Source: Apophysomyces variabilis
Lineage: Eukaryota > Mucoromycota > Mucoromycetes > Mucorales > Mucoraceae
Length of the DNA stretch: 64,000 nucleotides
Direction of reading: 5' to 3'
NCBI GenBank assembly: GCA_002749535.1
Contig: MZZL01000025.1
Span: 124,001-188,000, forward strand
Below, piece by piece: positions 42,673-56,438 of the stretch. The notes under the pieces were generated by a model. The model was not told the origin of the DNA. It saw only the letters and a program-made list of their open reading frames with translations, and ran no database searches. The first letter of the stretch is position 1, and every line of letters begins with the position of its first letter. A program made the position numbers and the translations under genes.

Positions 42673-45600
42673 CTAAGCATAGTAAGAAGGTGAGATCAGC
42701 ATGTCACTCAACATGGCCAACTGGTCCTCGGTAAACTTGGTCATATCTTCGTGCCATGTGTCCGAATGCGTTCTTCTAAAATCGGAAAATGTCTTGCGTA
42801 TAGTAGACTAGCAGTAGTGTTGCATCATATGTTAGGTATCTGTTTTATGAGAGAAAAGCTCGTTACCTGTATTTCGGCTGGATCAGACATACAGCCAGCG
42901 AGTTGACAAAGAACGTCTGGCATCCATTTTGGTACTTCATAAGGGAAAGCATTCACCAAACACGATAAACCAAGTGCGCCAGCATGCTTCTTAAGTAATG
43001 CTTCCCGGAAACCAGCAGGCTCAATCACCTTTCCGGTGACATTGTCGCGTTTACGTTTCGGTATCCTCGTTTCAAGCAATGCCGAATAATGCGATCTCAA
43101 CGACGTAATGGCGTCACGTTGTGAACATCGCACAAGGCCACCCAGTGTCACGGCCGCCATTTGCCGAACCTGTTTACGAAATTGAAAATTTAATTCTATG
43201 CAATGCGATACAAGTAAGACCCTCTCTCTTTCCTTACCTCAATTTGTGTATCCAGTAACATACCGCTAATGACTTGCATAATGCGGAGCACTTGTTCACT
43301 GTCTAGAACAAACAGATGCTTGAAAAAAAAGACCTGTAGTACAGGAAGGGCTCTGACACGGATGTGCCAACTCGATGATTTCGTGAGGATGTTGACAAAT
43401 TCATCCACCAAAGCAGGCACCATCGAAGGCGGATAAGATAGGCGTACAACAAGATTGAGTACCCGCGTGGCACCTCGCTGCAAATCCTGGTCATCTTTCA
43501 TTTCTTGCATACTAAACAACTTTGGAATGAAGGGAACCACAAAAGGCAAAGTACCGGCGACACGCCAATGCGTTAATGCTTCATGCAACCATGACAACAC
43601 TTTAAGATCATTCAATTAGCGCATCAAGGACAAATAGAACTAGCAGCGACAAAAAAATTCTATACCTGTTTTGCTGGCATTAGCATAATCACTGGAACTA
43701 ACAGACAGCGCTGAATCCATCGTTTGCATCCATTGATCCAGATTATTCATAATTGCGTCAAGTTGAGCCTGGGTCCGAGAATCGAGCACAGTAGGTACAT
43801 TGCCCACACCGTCGCTACCTTGAGACGCATTCTGGACTAATAATTCATCCACAGATGGTGCAGAGGGGATCCATTGCAGTTGCATAATTTCGTTAAGACT
43901 GTCACCTAATGTTTCACGCACTTGCTTGTATGGGTGTTGAATGTTGGCAAGATAGACAGAAAGACATTGATCGCTAAGCGGAACGGCACGCCATTTTAAT
44001 GCCACAAAGAGGGTGCGGACAAATGAAAGCTTTTTCGATTCCGCAAAGGCAGCATCCGACTTTGGGTCGAACTTATCCTCGAGTATGATTTGAATAAGTG
44101 GCCGAAGACGTCTTGGATCGCGTCGGGCCTATAGAATGATTTAGTACTTGTAGGCGAGCAATCGGCATGACGGTAAAATAGTACGTACGGCGCAAAAGCG
44201 GACAAAACTCTTCCAATAAGTGAGAGAATCAGGCGTTATACTAGCAAACGTTTTCTTTAGTAAAGGCCCGAGCCAATTCCAAAGAAGATCCGTTTTTGAA
44301 ATATTCCAATGCTTCGTTCCACGAATAAGACCTCCTAAAAGTTCGGCAGCAGCACGCTGACGATTCTTCTGATCAGTCGATTCGCAAAAAGATTCGATCT
44401 GTCCCTTGACAGCAGGGACAGCTTCGTCTTGGAATGTCTGAAAAATGCTGCTATAAAGCCTTGCATTAGCTTGACTGAACGAATCCTCATGAGGACGACT
44501 TGTTTCTTGAGACATGTATGCGCATAACTCCGTCCAATACTCCTCTGAAGTAAACGTTTTCCGGAATTCTTCATATGCACCCTTGGAAGCTTCATCCAAC
44601 GTTGGTAGCTGAGCGTCGTCCGTACAGGGAACATACGATGTATATTTTTCTGGCCAAACGTACCAACCAGTGATGGAACTGTCCATTAAAAGACTGGGCA
44701 GCGGATGGATCCGAATCAGTATAGCCGTGATTTTCATTGTCAAATATTAAAGTACCTCTTGTCAGCATTTTGTTCAGTCAGTGGCTGTTCGTATGACGAA
44801 GCTAATAGTGTTTGCGTGATATTGGGCCCGCTTTCCTTTGTGCTCAACTCCCTCTTAAGAGGATGTCTTGTTTTCTTCATGATAATCAAAGCATCATTTC
44901 CCTGTGCAAGCGATCGTACTTTAATATACAGTAGAAGTTGAGTCGTGGCACCGATGCCTATGCGCCGCAGAGCAGGCAACTCGGAACGAATGCATGTGTT
45001 CGCAAATGAGGCCAGCTCGGCGCTAGGAGGCATATCTGGACGCAAGAAAAGTTCGACAAAATTGGCTGCCATTGTAGCAAAGCGCCAATGCACTTTCCTG
45101 TCCTCGACAAATCTGACCAAGGATTGCACCATGTCGTTGTAAGCCTCAATTTGGGTTTTCCGCCTGTTCTGGACCTTTCTTGTCAAGGTATCGACGCGTT
45201 GCACCATTTCATTGTTATCACAAATGCTTTTGATCGTATCATCCATTTCCATGGGATATAAGACTTTGAAGGAGAATGAATTAAAATGCGATACGTAGTC
45301 CACAAATATTCTGCGAATCAACTCTTGTACTGAAAGCTGTAGTAAGATATAGTTTTGAGTAAAAAGGAAAGACAAAGTAGGATTAACGTCAGTGCTAACC
45401 TTATCTTCGTGCTGTGCTCGACATATAGAAAGAACAAACTTTGGAATAAAGCGCCAATCACGCAAGCATGTCATTAGAAATGATCTATGAGTAAGAATAT
45501 ACAGGGCTCCTTTTAATCGATTGGAGTATATTGTTGGGTCAACTGAAACTTATCCAGGTTAGTGCTCTGGTTTCAATACAGAGAATCTCAGTACTCACCT

Positions 45601-48600
45601 CCTTGGTTTGGTTGCAGTGCATCAAGAATAGTAGGCATGATAACCTTCTTTGAGCCCACAAAGTTTCGAGAAGTTCCACTTAGAGCAGTCTGGCTCATTC
45701 TATAATGAAAGGCTTTTAGACATCTTGCGGATTATAGAAATTGTATCACTTACTTTCTGATTTCTGCATAGGTACTTAACGAGAAGTCTAACAAGTCTTG
45801 AAGGATATGGTCATGTAAGGGAGCCCTTATTCTTCCAAGGACATTTTGTCGAAGACGTAGTATATGATGATTGTACGCTCTGCGAACTGCATAGAGGCGT
45901 CACTCACTCCTTGTCCGTAACTGTCTCTCGTTTTCTCCTTACCTAGTAAATTTCGTGGATATCGCTTATGGCATAGAGGTGTTCTTCCGAGATGCTTGGC
46001 ATAGCTATAGCTACTCTGGTAGTTTTCCAAAGATGCCTTCTCCACGCCACGATCAGCAAGATAGTATTTACTGATCTTGATCAGAATTTTGATACTTTCT
46101 ACATCATCTTCACGATGCGTCTTGAAGTATTCAGCTGTTTCATGGATAAATTCCCCTATCATTTTTCTGATGTCTCTGGCTTTCTGAGTTCTTGGATCAT
46201 CAGGATCTGTCAAGGCATAGCCTGCAATAAGCTTTCTAGCAGCGTTAAGAGATACAGTGTCCTCATCTCTATACAACAATGAGAATGAGAAAAGACTCTC
46301 TTCGCTTTCCACAATTTACGTACCCGTCGCTACTATCCTTGTCGCTTGCGTTTTCTTCTACGCCATCATCACCCACCATCAGAGCACTTCCTATCAAACA
46401 GTTTCGGACGACGGCCAAGTGTCTGCAGAATTCATTGGTCAATTCATAGGAATTGGTCGGCTTTTGGACTGCCGGATCGCCACTCATTAATTCTCGCATC
46501 CGTTTTATAGATGGGAATAGGAATGTATCAAGCCATTCCAAGGCAAAATCTTTCTCAGCATCGCTAGGGACATGCCAATCGATCTTCAAGTCTTCAGGAT
46601 TACCAGGTTTTCCCCACAACAGATGGGACTTTGCCATGATTTCTAAACAGGCAAATTGTGTCAGGGAAGGCTTGAGGATACGAAACAGACAAACATTATA
46701 CCTGGATTGTTCCATTCATCTGGTGTCAAACTTCTGAAGTCTTTTGGATAGATGTCCAATAGACCCTTTAGGCATAACCGAATGAACTTGCCCGTCCACA
46801 TAATGCCTCTTCGACTTCTGCATTTAGCAACCATTTCCAAGCCAATATCCATCAGATCTTTCTTATAGGCTACAAGATCCTCCCCGCCGTAACATAATAT
46901 CGAAAACAATATATTTTGGTACCAGTGGAACGTTGAGTCCGATTGAATAGGGTTAGATGACACCGCATTAGTGATAGTCGAAGAAGCACCGTGTTCAAGC
47001 TCCGTGCGGATGTTGGCAATACAAAGAGGGATAAGTTGTTTCGCCGCCTTTTTCCAATTAGCAGCCGCAATTGAATCACAGAGTCCTCCTGCAGCGCGTA
47101 CTGCATTAGGAAGCACTTGATCGTTAACGAAGTCGACTACCATCTTCAACGCCAAGTCATACAGCTTGTCCGAAATTTGCCAAAACACCATATCGCACGT
47201 ATGCTATTCCAGTTAACCAAAACAATGTATGGAGTTTTCGTTAGTCTGATAGATCGATCGAAAGAACAATATGCATTTACTTACCAAAAGCATCTGCAAT
47301 AGACCTGCCTCCATCGTCCCGGCCTCCTTCTTATGGTCATGGGGAGGCACGTTTTCAAACTAGAACAGAACAAAATAAGCGAACGGCAGATACTATGAGA
47401 CGTACTATCGTAAAGACGCGGCGTAAGAACTTAGCGAGCCATTCTTCAAATTCCCCTGTCGTCGCTTTACAAAGATGATCTTCTACTTCGCGAGGTAGCT
47501 GGGTTTCGCCATCTGCTCTGTCAATATCCATTTCGTCATAGCCGTCTCTGCCATCGACAGCTGGATTATAATAGATATCTCCGCCTGATAGATCACACAC
47601 TGGCACAACCATGATTGCATTACTGATGAACATCAATGCTGAAACCGTCTTTACAGGATCATTCATATCGATGCCTGGTGTCGCTAGATGTAAAAGCGGT
47701 AGTAAGTGCTTCCCACCTGCTGGATAATGATCGCGTGATAAAAGTGGCAATGCAATTTCGGAAAGGACACCAAGCGCACTCGATGTTCGATGGGTCTATT
47801 ACAGCGTAACAGATGAATAAACTGACATTCCAACAAATAACCGTTTCCCTTTTTTTCTTTTACCTCAGTCAGCGTTTCTAAAGACGGATAAACGCGCTCT
47901 AACAGACCGGGGAGCATCACAGAGGGTTCAATCCCTACGTAATCCATGTTATACAGGAAATTCATTCACGGTAATGACGAACATGATAGATATTTGAGTG
48001 TCACCTGGCTTGCGCCAAGACTATAGTGGTCCTTTCCGAACATACTCAAATAAGCTACGGGGCGGAGGATCAGTACAAATTCCTTGCGGAGAGCTGGTGT
48101 CAATCTTCGTTCATACGGCGTTCGGCAATCTTGCTCTTGTTCTATAGCATGATCAGTCACTACATCCTGTTCCATTTCAATCATCTTACCTTCTCTCCAG
48201 CGCCTCAAAAACAATGACGATAGATTTTTCACGAACAAAATTAATGGATAGGACCATGAACCATGATTGGAAGGATGGAAGTAGAGCTCGCTTGCTTGGA
48301 TCAGGTCAGCCAGAAGAGATAGCGTGAAACAGGTTTCTGTGCCATCCTCTTTACGTTCGGGTACCATTGTGTAAACCATAAATCTCGCCAATGCTCGGAA
48401 TTTTTCCTAATAAGATGCCACGACGGATTATTCCACCATGCTTGTACACCACAAATGACAACATATACACGTGTACAAAACACATCCAAAACTGGACAAG
48501 CTCCTACTAACCGGTTTTCTTCGCAAAAACAGAGAGTTCCCTGCTTTCATATCTATTCTTTTTGACGAACTGCTGTATCCGGTGGTTGTCCCGCCGGCTG

Positions 48601-49842
48601 CATTACCTCCATCGCTGCGACTGCCTACTGGTAGATTCATCATCCGCAAACACACCGTGAAAATCTCCCTGATCTGTTGTTTTGTGAAAAGACCGATATC
48701 CGAAGACTCTGCTGTGTCCAAATTGCTTTCTGCAATACGAGAAACAAGATCTGTGAATTGGGCGTCATAGGTAGTGGAGTATGTGAAGATGGACCAGAGC
48801 GAAAAGATCGTTGGAAGATATTGTTTTGGTGATGTTACATTCGTGGCCATTACTTCATGTGTTACAGAGTTTCTGGGTACTGTTACGGGAAGAAACAAGA
48901 CGAGGTAACCTTGGGCTTTGATGGCGTCGGATACAGAATGGGTCGTGAATTGAGGCAAAAACTCATCTAGGATTTCGTGTATGGCAGATGGAGGGAAATA
49001 TCGCTGCGAATTTTCAATAAGACGCAAAACCGAACCCATATGCTTCCTATCATATGAACAAAATGACCCAAGTCAAGGAAATAATATATCACCAAAATCC
49101 AATCCGGACCCTCTATCTCTCTCGCTCTAGGTATGCATGACGTGATAAATAAAAGCAGATAAAAACAAAAGGATACGATTCGGCAAGAAGTGGACTTTCT
49201 CTTGCTTTTGGAAAGATGAATCTGTCAACCAATTCATAAAGTGGTCGCCAAGGCAATGTTAAGTCTTCAGGGCCGAGTCGTTTTGACTTTCTAAACACCT
49301 TCTTTCAGTTCTCCATGATCTATAATCATTCATGTCTTTTTTTCTTGCTGGTACCTTATCAAACGAATGCAACAATTGGCGAATGTCTCCACGAGTGCCG
49401 TATCCATGCCAGGCATAATGACCAATCCAAACAACAGTTTCGCAAGTTTCGCACGTATATCTCGATCGAGAGAATGTTTCATGTCGAGATAACTGCATAG
49501 AAGAAAAAAAGTTCACATGTTTATTGGTACATATCCTTTCACTAAGGAGCGTCCTCTTCTTTTTTTCTTTTTTCCATTGTTTCTTTTTGCCATTTTTTTG
49601 TTTGTTTTCTTTTTTTACCTGTTTAACCGTTTCACCCACGAACTGGCACCGGGCGCAAAGTCCTGGGCTCTGACACAAATAGCTAAATTCGTGCAAATGT
49701 CTTGAAGCCATTGCTGGGCCTCACCATCAAGCAGGTGTGCATAAGGTAGCGATTGGTTGTAATACATTGTCCGTTGCTTATCATCGTCTAGCACAGACTG
49801 TGGTATGAGTCCACGCTTGTCATTAGTAAATACGTTCTCCAT
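42673..49842 (-). CDS. BLM10: Proteasome activator BLM10/PA200
   Basis: HEAT-repeat proteasome activator that caps the 20S core. Translation starts at the ATG at 49842 (MENVFTNDKRGLIPQ) and ends at 42673. I can follow about 20 exons with 19 short GT-AG introns in consistent phase, for example 49618-49493. Recognisable segments in order: PYAHLLDGEAQQWLQDI, GPEDLTLPWRPLYELVDR, FTDLVSRIAESN, FHPSNHGSWSYPLILF, LLERVYPSLETLTE, then EIALPLLSRDH, WHVPSDAEKDFALEWLDTFL, RAYNHHILRLRQNVLGRI, and the C-terminus FSDFRRTHSDTWHEDM and FTEDQLAMLSDMLISPSYYA. The last three residues, YYA, form the HbYX-type motif that docks into the 20S alpha ring. No lesion was found. The product is roughly 1,900-2,000 residues. 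It is the first core gene after the accessory region. Confidence 0.95.
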
Positions 49843-50639
49843 ATACGGAGTCTAGCAGTAGATACTAATAAAATAAGAAGAAGTAGTAAAAAAGAAGAGG
49901 AGAAGAATAAAAAAAAGAAGCGATGCTGTCAGTTCATGTTCTCGGGTTGAGCTTTTCCAACAATTTTGGAGCGGCGCGAATAAGAAGCTAGGAAGATGTG
50001 ACCATTTCTTGCGTTTGAGAATCGCCAGTACACGCAAGCTTTCTTAAAGCGATTACGTATGTGTCCACTCTTTAGTCAACCGTCTGCTCCCAAAAACCCC
50101 TCACGTTGACACTTGCTGGATAAATAGGTTTTTATTACGTGTATATAGTTGCCTATTTTCGGAGAGCAATAGGCTTCATGAGAGACCAAGTTGTTATGCG
50201 ATGGACAAGATGAATAAAGAAAAGCAGACTTCACACAAGAAGAATAACCCATTTGTCTCAATGGGATGCTACTCGTATTTCGGATAAAAAAGCGGACCGA
50301 AGCCGTTTCCTTACTCATAAGAACTATAACAAAAAAGTTGATTTTACCTTTTCCTACTAAGAAAATGCATGAATGACACATCATTTCTTCCCTAAAAGGA
50401 GAAACGATAGACCTTTCTTTTTAGTATAATGGTATGAACGACGTATCTCGCGTCTTCTTCCTTAACGGAAAGGACATACATCTCTCTTGTGTAGGCTAAA
50501 GGGAATCAAGGGCCCGCTGCATGAACGATATCGGTCTATGTATTTCTTAGAGGGAGGGGTCTGTGGCCCATTTATTTTTCCTTGTTTTTTTTCCTCGGGT
50601 ATTTACTCTCTGTTTCACTTTTACTCGTTTTGCCTCAGC
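49843..50639. promoter_or_regulatory. Divergent intergenic region BLM10 / MPC1
   Basis: The two genes are transcribed away from each other, so this 0.8 kb should contain both promoters. It includes pyrimidine-rich tracts before MPC1. I see no specific operator-like site. Confidence 0.4.
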
Positions 50640-51290
50640 ATGTCACAAGCTTCTGGCTCCATTACCAACCGCATTGTGCAAAAGTTGACTTCCAAAGAAT
50701 TCCGCAATTACCTCATGAGGTTAGACAACGTCTAAAAAAAAAAAAGAAATAACGCTTTAACTCGATCGCTTTCTATCTATTATTTAGCACCGTAGGTGTT
50801 TTATTTCCACGGACGTTTGAATGGAAAGCCTGACTGCAGGTCCTTTTTTTTTTTCTTTCCTCATAGCACTTTTGGGGCCCAGTGGCCAATTGGGGAATAC
50901 CCATTGCAGCCATTTCGGACTGGCAAAAAAGTCCAGCTTTGATCTCAGGGAAGATGACAGTGGGTAAAGAGTCAAAAGAAAACGAGATGTGAGAGAAAAC
51001 TGCTCTATTGACTAATGTACGGCAAATAGCTTTGTGTGTCTATTCTGCGCTGTTCATGCGGTTTGCTTTGATGGTACAACCAAAGAACCATTTACTCTTT
51101 GCATGCCATGCTACCAACGAGGTTGCCCAGTTAGTCCAAGGATACCGCTTCCTTCGTTACCATGAGTAAAAGAAAAAAAAAAAGAAAAAGAAAGCGTCTC
51201 CTTGGATACCTAACTGCCTCTTTCTTTTTCCTTAGCTCTGAACCAGGAGAAAACAAAGAGCAGTCGCCAAAGATGCCTCCTGGACTTTAA
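50640..51290 (+). CDS. MPC1: Mitochondrial pyruvate carrier subunit 1
   Basis: Inner-mitochondrial-membrane subunit that imports pyruvate together with an MPC2-type partner. Proposed exons are 50640-50719, a 4-nt microexon 50788-50791 (CACC), 50867-50963, 51030-51165 and 51236-51290, giving 123 residues. The microexon is needed to restore the family signature: [16 protein letters not shown]. Other conserved stretches are [34 protein letters not shown] and [19 protein letters not shown]. The last intron (gtaaaa, ctaac, ttag) adds a polar tail ending MPPGL; without it the protein would end at a TAA at 51167-51169, so the tail is less certain. Length is normal for the family. Confidence 0.9.
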
Positions 51291-51363
51291 TTCTTTTGTA
51301 CATATCTTCGTTTCATCAATCAATGCCAATAAATAAAAATCCCTTTCTTATATGTTTTTTTAT

Positions 51364-52094
51364 TTATATATCCAATGCAGACCTGGAGTTTGCACGACGA
51401 CCTATCGCATCAATGGCACGGATAAATGCTTTGCTATTGACAGCTCGTTGTGAGTCGACGGCATAAAATGGATTGCAGACTTGCGAAACATAAGCTGAAT
51501 GTATAGTTCGGAAGATCTAGAAAACGACAAATTGTGTATTCAATGTTGAGATGTTGTTCTGTTCGCTTGTTTCGTTTTTTCTTTACCGCTTTCATATCTG
51601 CGTCTCGAATGATGCCATCTGTGATAGATACAACGACGATAAATTTGACACGCGTGTTGGTAATATAACCATATCTAGAATAAAAATAGCAATCGTTTAG
51701 CAAAACTAAAAAGAAAGATGTTTGTGCTTGATCCAATTTACACGGCGAGATCTTCCATAGCATAGAGAAGTCCAAGGTATAAGTCGAGGTTTTTGGGCCC
51801 ATTTGCCACTATGGGGGTGAAGGTTGCGGTTTTTTTACACGATGTTCAAACTAGATGGAATGAGCCTACATCGTTCTTCCACCACGTCAATGGAGGTGTG
51901 GGCAATATAATGGTATTTCAGGTCAGGATGAGTCGTGCTAAAGTTCTTAATGTAAAGCGGATTGTTCTAATCAAACGGAAGAAAAAGCGCGAAAAGGTGA
52001 GTAGCCTATTTCAATGGCGCTTTTTGGAGGAGGTTTTTTTTTTCTTCCTGACCTGCTTCCCAATGAGAGCTATACAGTTGATCTCGGTGTTCAT
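51364..52094 (-). CDS. TRAPPC2L: TRAPP-associated protein TRAPPC2L (Tca17-like)
   Basis: Longin-fold subunit associated with the TRAPP tethering complexes that activate Rab GTPases in Golgi traffic. Five exons: 52094-52053, 51966-51870, 51808-51742, 51674-51587 and 51516-51364, all with GT-AG introns in phase, giving 148 residues. Signatures are NCIALIGKQNNPLYIKNF, LKYHYIAHTSIDVVEER, LDLYLGLLYAMEDLAVYGYI, TRVKFIVVVSITDGIIRDAD and SQVCNPFYAV. These match TRAPPC2L better than TRAPPC2 (the LYLGLLY and VYGYITN stretches). It lies tail to tail with MPC1, only about 70 nt apart, and head to head with the phosphatase gene. Confidence 0.9.
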
Positions 52095-52198
52095 GACGAT
52101 TAGGAAGAGGAAACAAAGACCCAGAACCGCAACGGTAGTTCCACCATGCCAAATTTGGAACAATTTGAGCGGACGTAACCTGTTGGTCTTGCGACTCT

Positions 52199-52283
52199 TC
52201 TCACTGTCTCTTTTCTCTCTCTCTTTTCTCTCCCTCTTTTTCTTTCTTTTTTCCCTCTTTCTCTTTCCCTTTTTCTATATATA
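52199..52283 (+). promoter_or_regulatory. Pyrimidine-rich tract upstream of the phosphatase gene
   Basis: Almost pure C/T sequence ending about 15 nt before the start codon. CT-rich leaders are common in strongly expressed fungal genes. It lies between the divergent TRAPPC2L and phosphatase genes. Confidence 0.4.
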
Positions 52284-52298
52284 ATATATACGTTTGCC

Positions 52299-53839
52299 AT
52301 GGATGTTGATGCTTGCATTGAGTCCATCAAGGCTTGCAAATATCTTTCGGAAAACGACATGCGCCAGTTATGCAACAAGGTTGAAAAGAATAAAAACAAT
52401 AACCACCATGAACCTCATTGTTTATGGAATACGCGCTCAATCTGTTTACATTTTTTCTAGTTGAAAGAAATTCTGGCAGAAGAATCAACCGTCGTTCCCG
52501 TACGAGCCCCAGTGACACTTTGTGGTGACATCCATGGCCAGTTTTATGACCTTTTGAAACTGTTTGAAGTCGGAGGAGATATGCCAGGCACTTCCTATAT
52601 TTTTATGGTGCGCGTTGAATCGAGCGTTATTACACAGCAATTAAACTTATTCCCATCATTTTTCCGGCCATTGTTCTAGGGTGACTTCGTTGATCGTGGT
52701 CGTTATTCTCTAGAAACCTTGACCTTGCTACTGTTGTTAAAAGTCAAGTAAGGGTGGAGCTCACTTTTTTTTTTTGGCATGGCTTATTCAACGAGAAAAA
52801 CTCTTTTGGTTTAATCTAGATACCCTGATCGCATTACGCTGACGAGAGGCAATCACGAAAGCCGAAATGTAACACGTGTCTATGGATTCTATGGCAAGTC
52901 GCGCTATATTGGCAAAATGTGCATGATTGGTTTTAATTACGGAGGTGGGGTCAACTGCAGATGAATGCCTGGCAAAATACCAGAGTTCAAAAGTATGGGA
53001 ATGGTGCTGCACCGTCTTTGATTATTTGCCCTTAGCAGCGGTACGTCTTCATAATTTCGTTCTCCGTATTCTTGCATTGCAAGCGTTGAACTAAACAATG
53101 GCATAATGCATTTTAGCTTATTGACGGAAGTATTTTCTGTGTCCACGGAGGTTTATCCCCTGAGTTGCCCTCAATTGATACAATTCGGTAAAATACTACA
53201 CCTTTCCTTTCTGATTTAGGAGCGTAAAGGAACAGAAAACAAAGGCTGATCTATCTATTCTTTCTATAGAACATTGTTTCGCATGCAAGAACTACCACAA
53301 ACAGGAGGACCTTGCGGTATATCCATAGAAAAAAAAAAGAAGATAGGATTGTTTTCAATCGAGATGGAGAGCTTATTTTTATCTTGGCTATCTATTCTAG
53401 ATTTATTATGGTCCGACCCGGAAGCACAGGTTGAATCGTGGGCCATTAGTCCACGCGGAGGCGGTTATTTATTCGGCCATTTACCGACGGATGCTGTAAG
53501 ACAGAGAGACACAAAACGAAGAAGGAAACCGGATGAGATTTAGGGCTAATCCATGTCGGGCTTTTTATCTAGTTTTGTCATAACAATGGCGTGGATCTTA
53601 TAGTGCGAAGTCATCAATTGGTGGATGAAGGCTACAATTACCCTTTTGCCGAGAAAAACTTGGTGACGCTCTGGTCAGCGCCAAATTACTGTTATCGATG
53701 TGGTAACAAAGCGGCTATTCTGAAGGTGGCGGATGATCGTAAGGAGGTTTTAGAAAGCGATTACCGGATATTCCTAGAAAACGAAAAGCAAGGCGATGTA
53801 TCCTTAACTTCTGGGCCAGGCAGCCAATATTTCCTTTGA
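52299..53839 (+). CDS. PP2A-subfamily Ser/Thr phosphatase, PP6/Sit4-like
   Basis: Catalytic subunit of a PPP-family phosphatase. Nine exons: 52299-52379, 52461-52607, 52680-52747, 52820-52893, 52961-53040, 53117-53187, 53270-53316, 53401-53495 and 53573-53839, in phase, giving 309 residues. All metal-site motifs are present: [55 protein letters not shown], then [10 protein letters not shown] and [12 protein letters not shown]. The protein ends QYFL, as PP2A-type enzymes end in YFL. The N-terminus ([13 protein letters not shown]) and [16 protein letters not shown] favour PP6/Sit4/Ppe1, although some positions are divergent; PPG1 is the alternative. The fourth intron (52894-52960) has a GC-AG boundary. 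Confidence 0.88.
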
Positions 53840-55251
53840 TTTTCTTTGTTTTCTTTTTTTTCCCTAGTTTTCTCTCTCTTTTCCTTTATGCTATCCAACC
53901 TTTGTATATTGCCGTATTTGGGACATAAAAATACTCTTTCCGGAAAGTAACACCGCCCGGGGTAGCAATGGATGCTACACACCCTTCGAAGAGCGAATAT
54001 TCCATTATCAAATCAAAGGGTTGTTTAAGAAAGTACCCGGGGACAAAGCGATTGTATTCACAGTTCTAACAGTGCAGGGGATGGGCTCAGCAAAGCAAGA
54101 GAGGACATTGGCAGCGCTATGGAGAAATTATGAGGCAGATTTCTCTTAAAGAACTCTGGATTGAACTTGGTACCATTCACTTGTTGATGAAATAATTTAG
54201 CGGTTGCCAACAGTATAAGTACCATGGAGAGGTGAAGACGAGGAAATCGATTCCTCCATAGGCCTCCATCCCATCGCGTTTTAACTTTGTTGCCTTGAAA
54301 CCGAGCACATTGGATCCAAGACATAGAGACTCTAATTCTATTTTCTTCCGGCTGCAGGGCCAATGTTTAATAACGCTGGACTCTTGGATTACACTCTTCC
54401 TTTCTTCTTGGGTTTAGACTGGATAAAAAACCAAGAATGCTTTTTAGATGAAGGTTGCTCTGTGCGACAATTCGACGTTCTTTTATCCAAAGTATGTAAT
54501 ACACTGTAAAATACGACGAAAACTTAAAATTTACTCCTCTTTGTTGGTAAAGCAAACGCACCCAAAGTAGTCTCTGTGTCTCTGTCTTTTTTTCTTTTCG
54601 CTCTGAACCAAGAAGAGATGTTCCAATGCCTAAACGGACAAATTATTTCAACCCTCTCCAACCTCAAAATGACACATGACGCACTGATATTTTTGTCGGT
54701 GCGAATAATGCCACTAGAAAGGCGACACAAAGGTGCACGATTTTTTTTTTTTGCGATAGTGCGATTTAATATCTTAGCAAAAGAAAAAAGAGAAAGACGG
54801 GAACAAAAAGAGGTCAAAAATAAAAAGGGATCAAAAGGCTAAGAACAATAACAAGGAAAGACAAAGATAGGAATAAAGGAAATGGAATAGATTCGGCCAT
54901 AAATAACAAGAGCTTTACGGAAATCAGGGAATGAATTTGTGAGTTGTGAATAGAACTACAAGAAATTCAAGATTGATCTTTGAGAATATAAGAACAGAGA
55001 GATACAGGATACGTTAAATTTTCCGTACGTCGAGATATCAGAGGAAAAGAAAAAGGTGTGTTCTTTTTCTTTTTCAATCTGCGGCCTCCATTATCGAACT
55101 TGGTCTTTCTTCTTTTCCTTTCCTTTGTTCCTGGTCTTTTCTTTCTTTTAAAAACAATGTGTGTGGTCGATCATCTTTCTTTCCGCTTTTCTTTTTTTTT
55201 TGTGCGTTTGGGTTTGTTATTGGGTGTTAATTTTTTCTTTCATTCTTTGGT
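53840..55251. other. Intergenic region with one unexplained open stretch
   Basis: This contains the 3' ends of the phosphatase and CDC42 genes. From about 53.90 kb to a TAA at 54147-54149 one plus-strand frame is open and protein-like (FHYQIKGLFKKVPGDKAIVF, TVQGMGSAKQERTLAALW) but has no early ATG. It could be a last exon of something unidentified or chance. The rest shows poly-T and poly-A tracts only. Confidence 0.35.
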
Positions 55252-56438
<1,187 letters not shown>

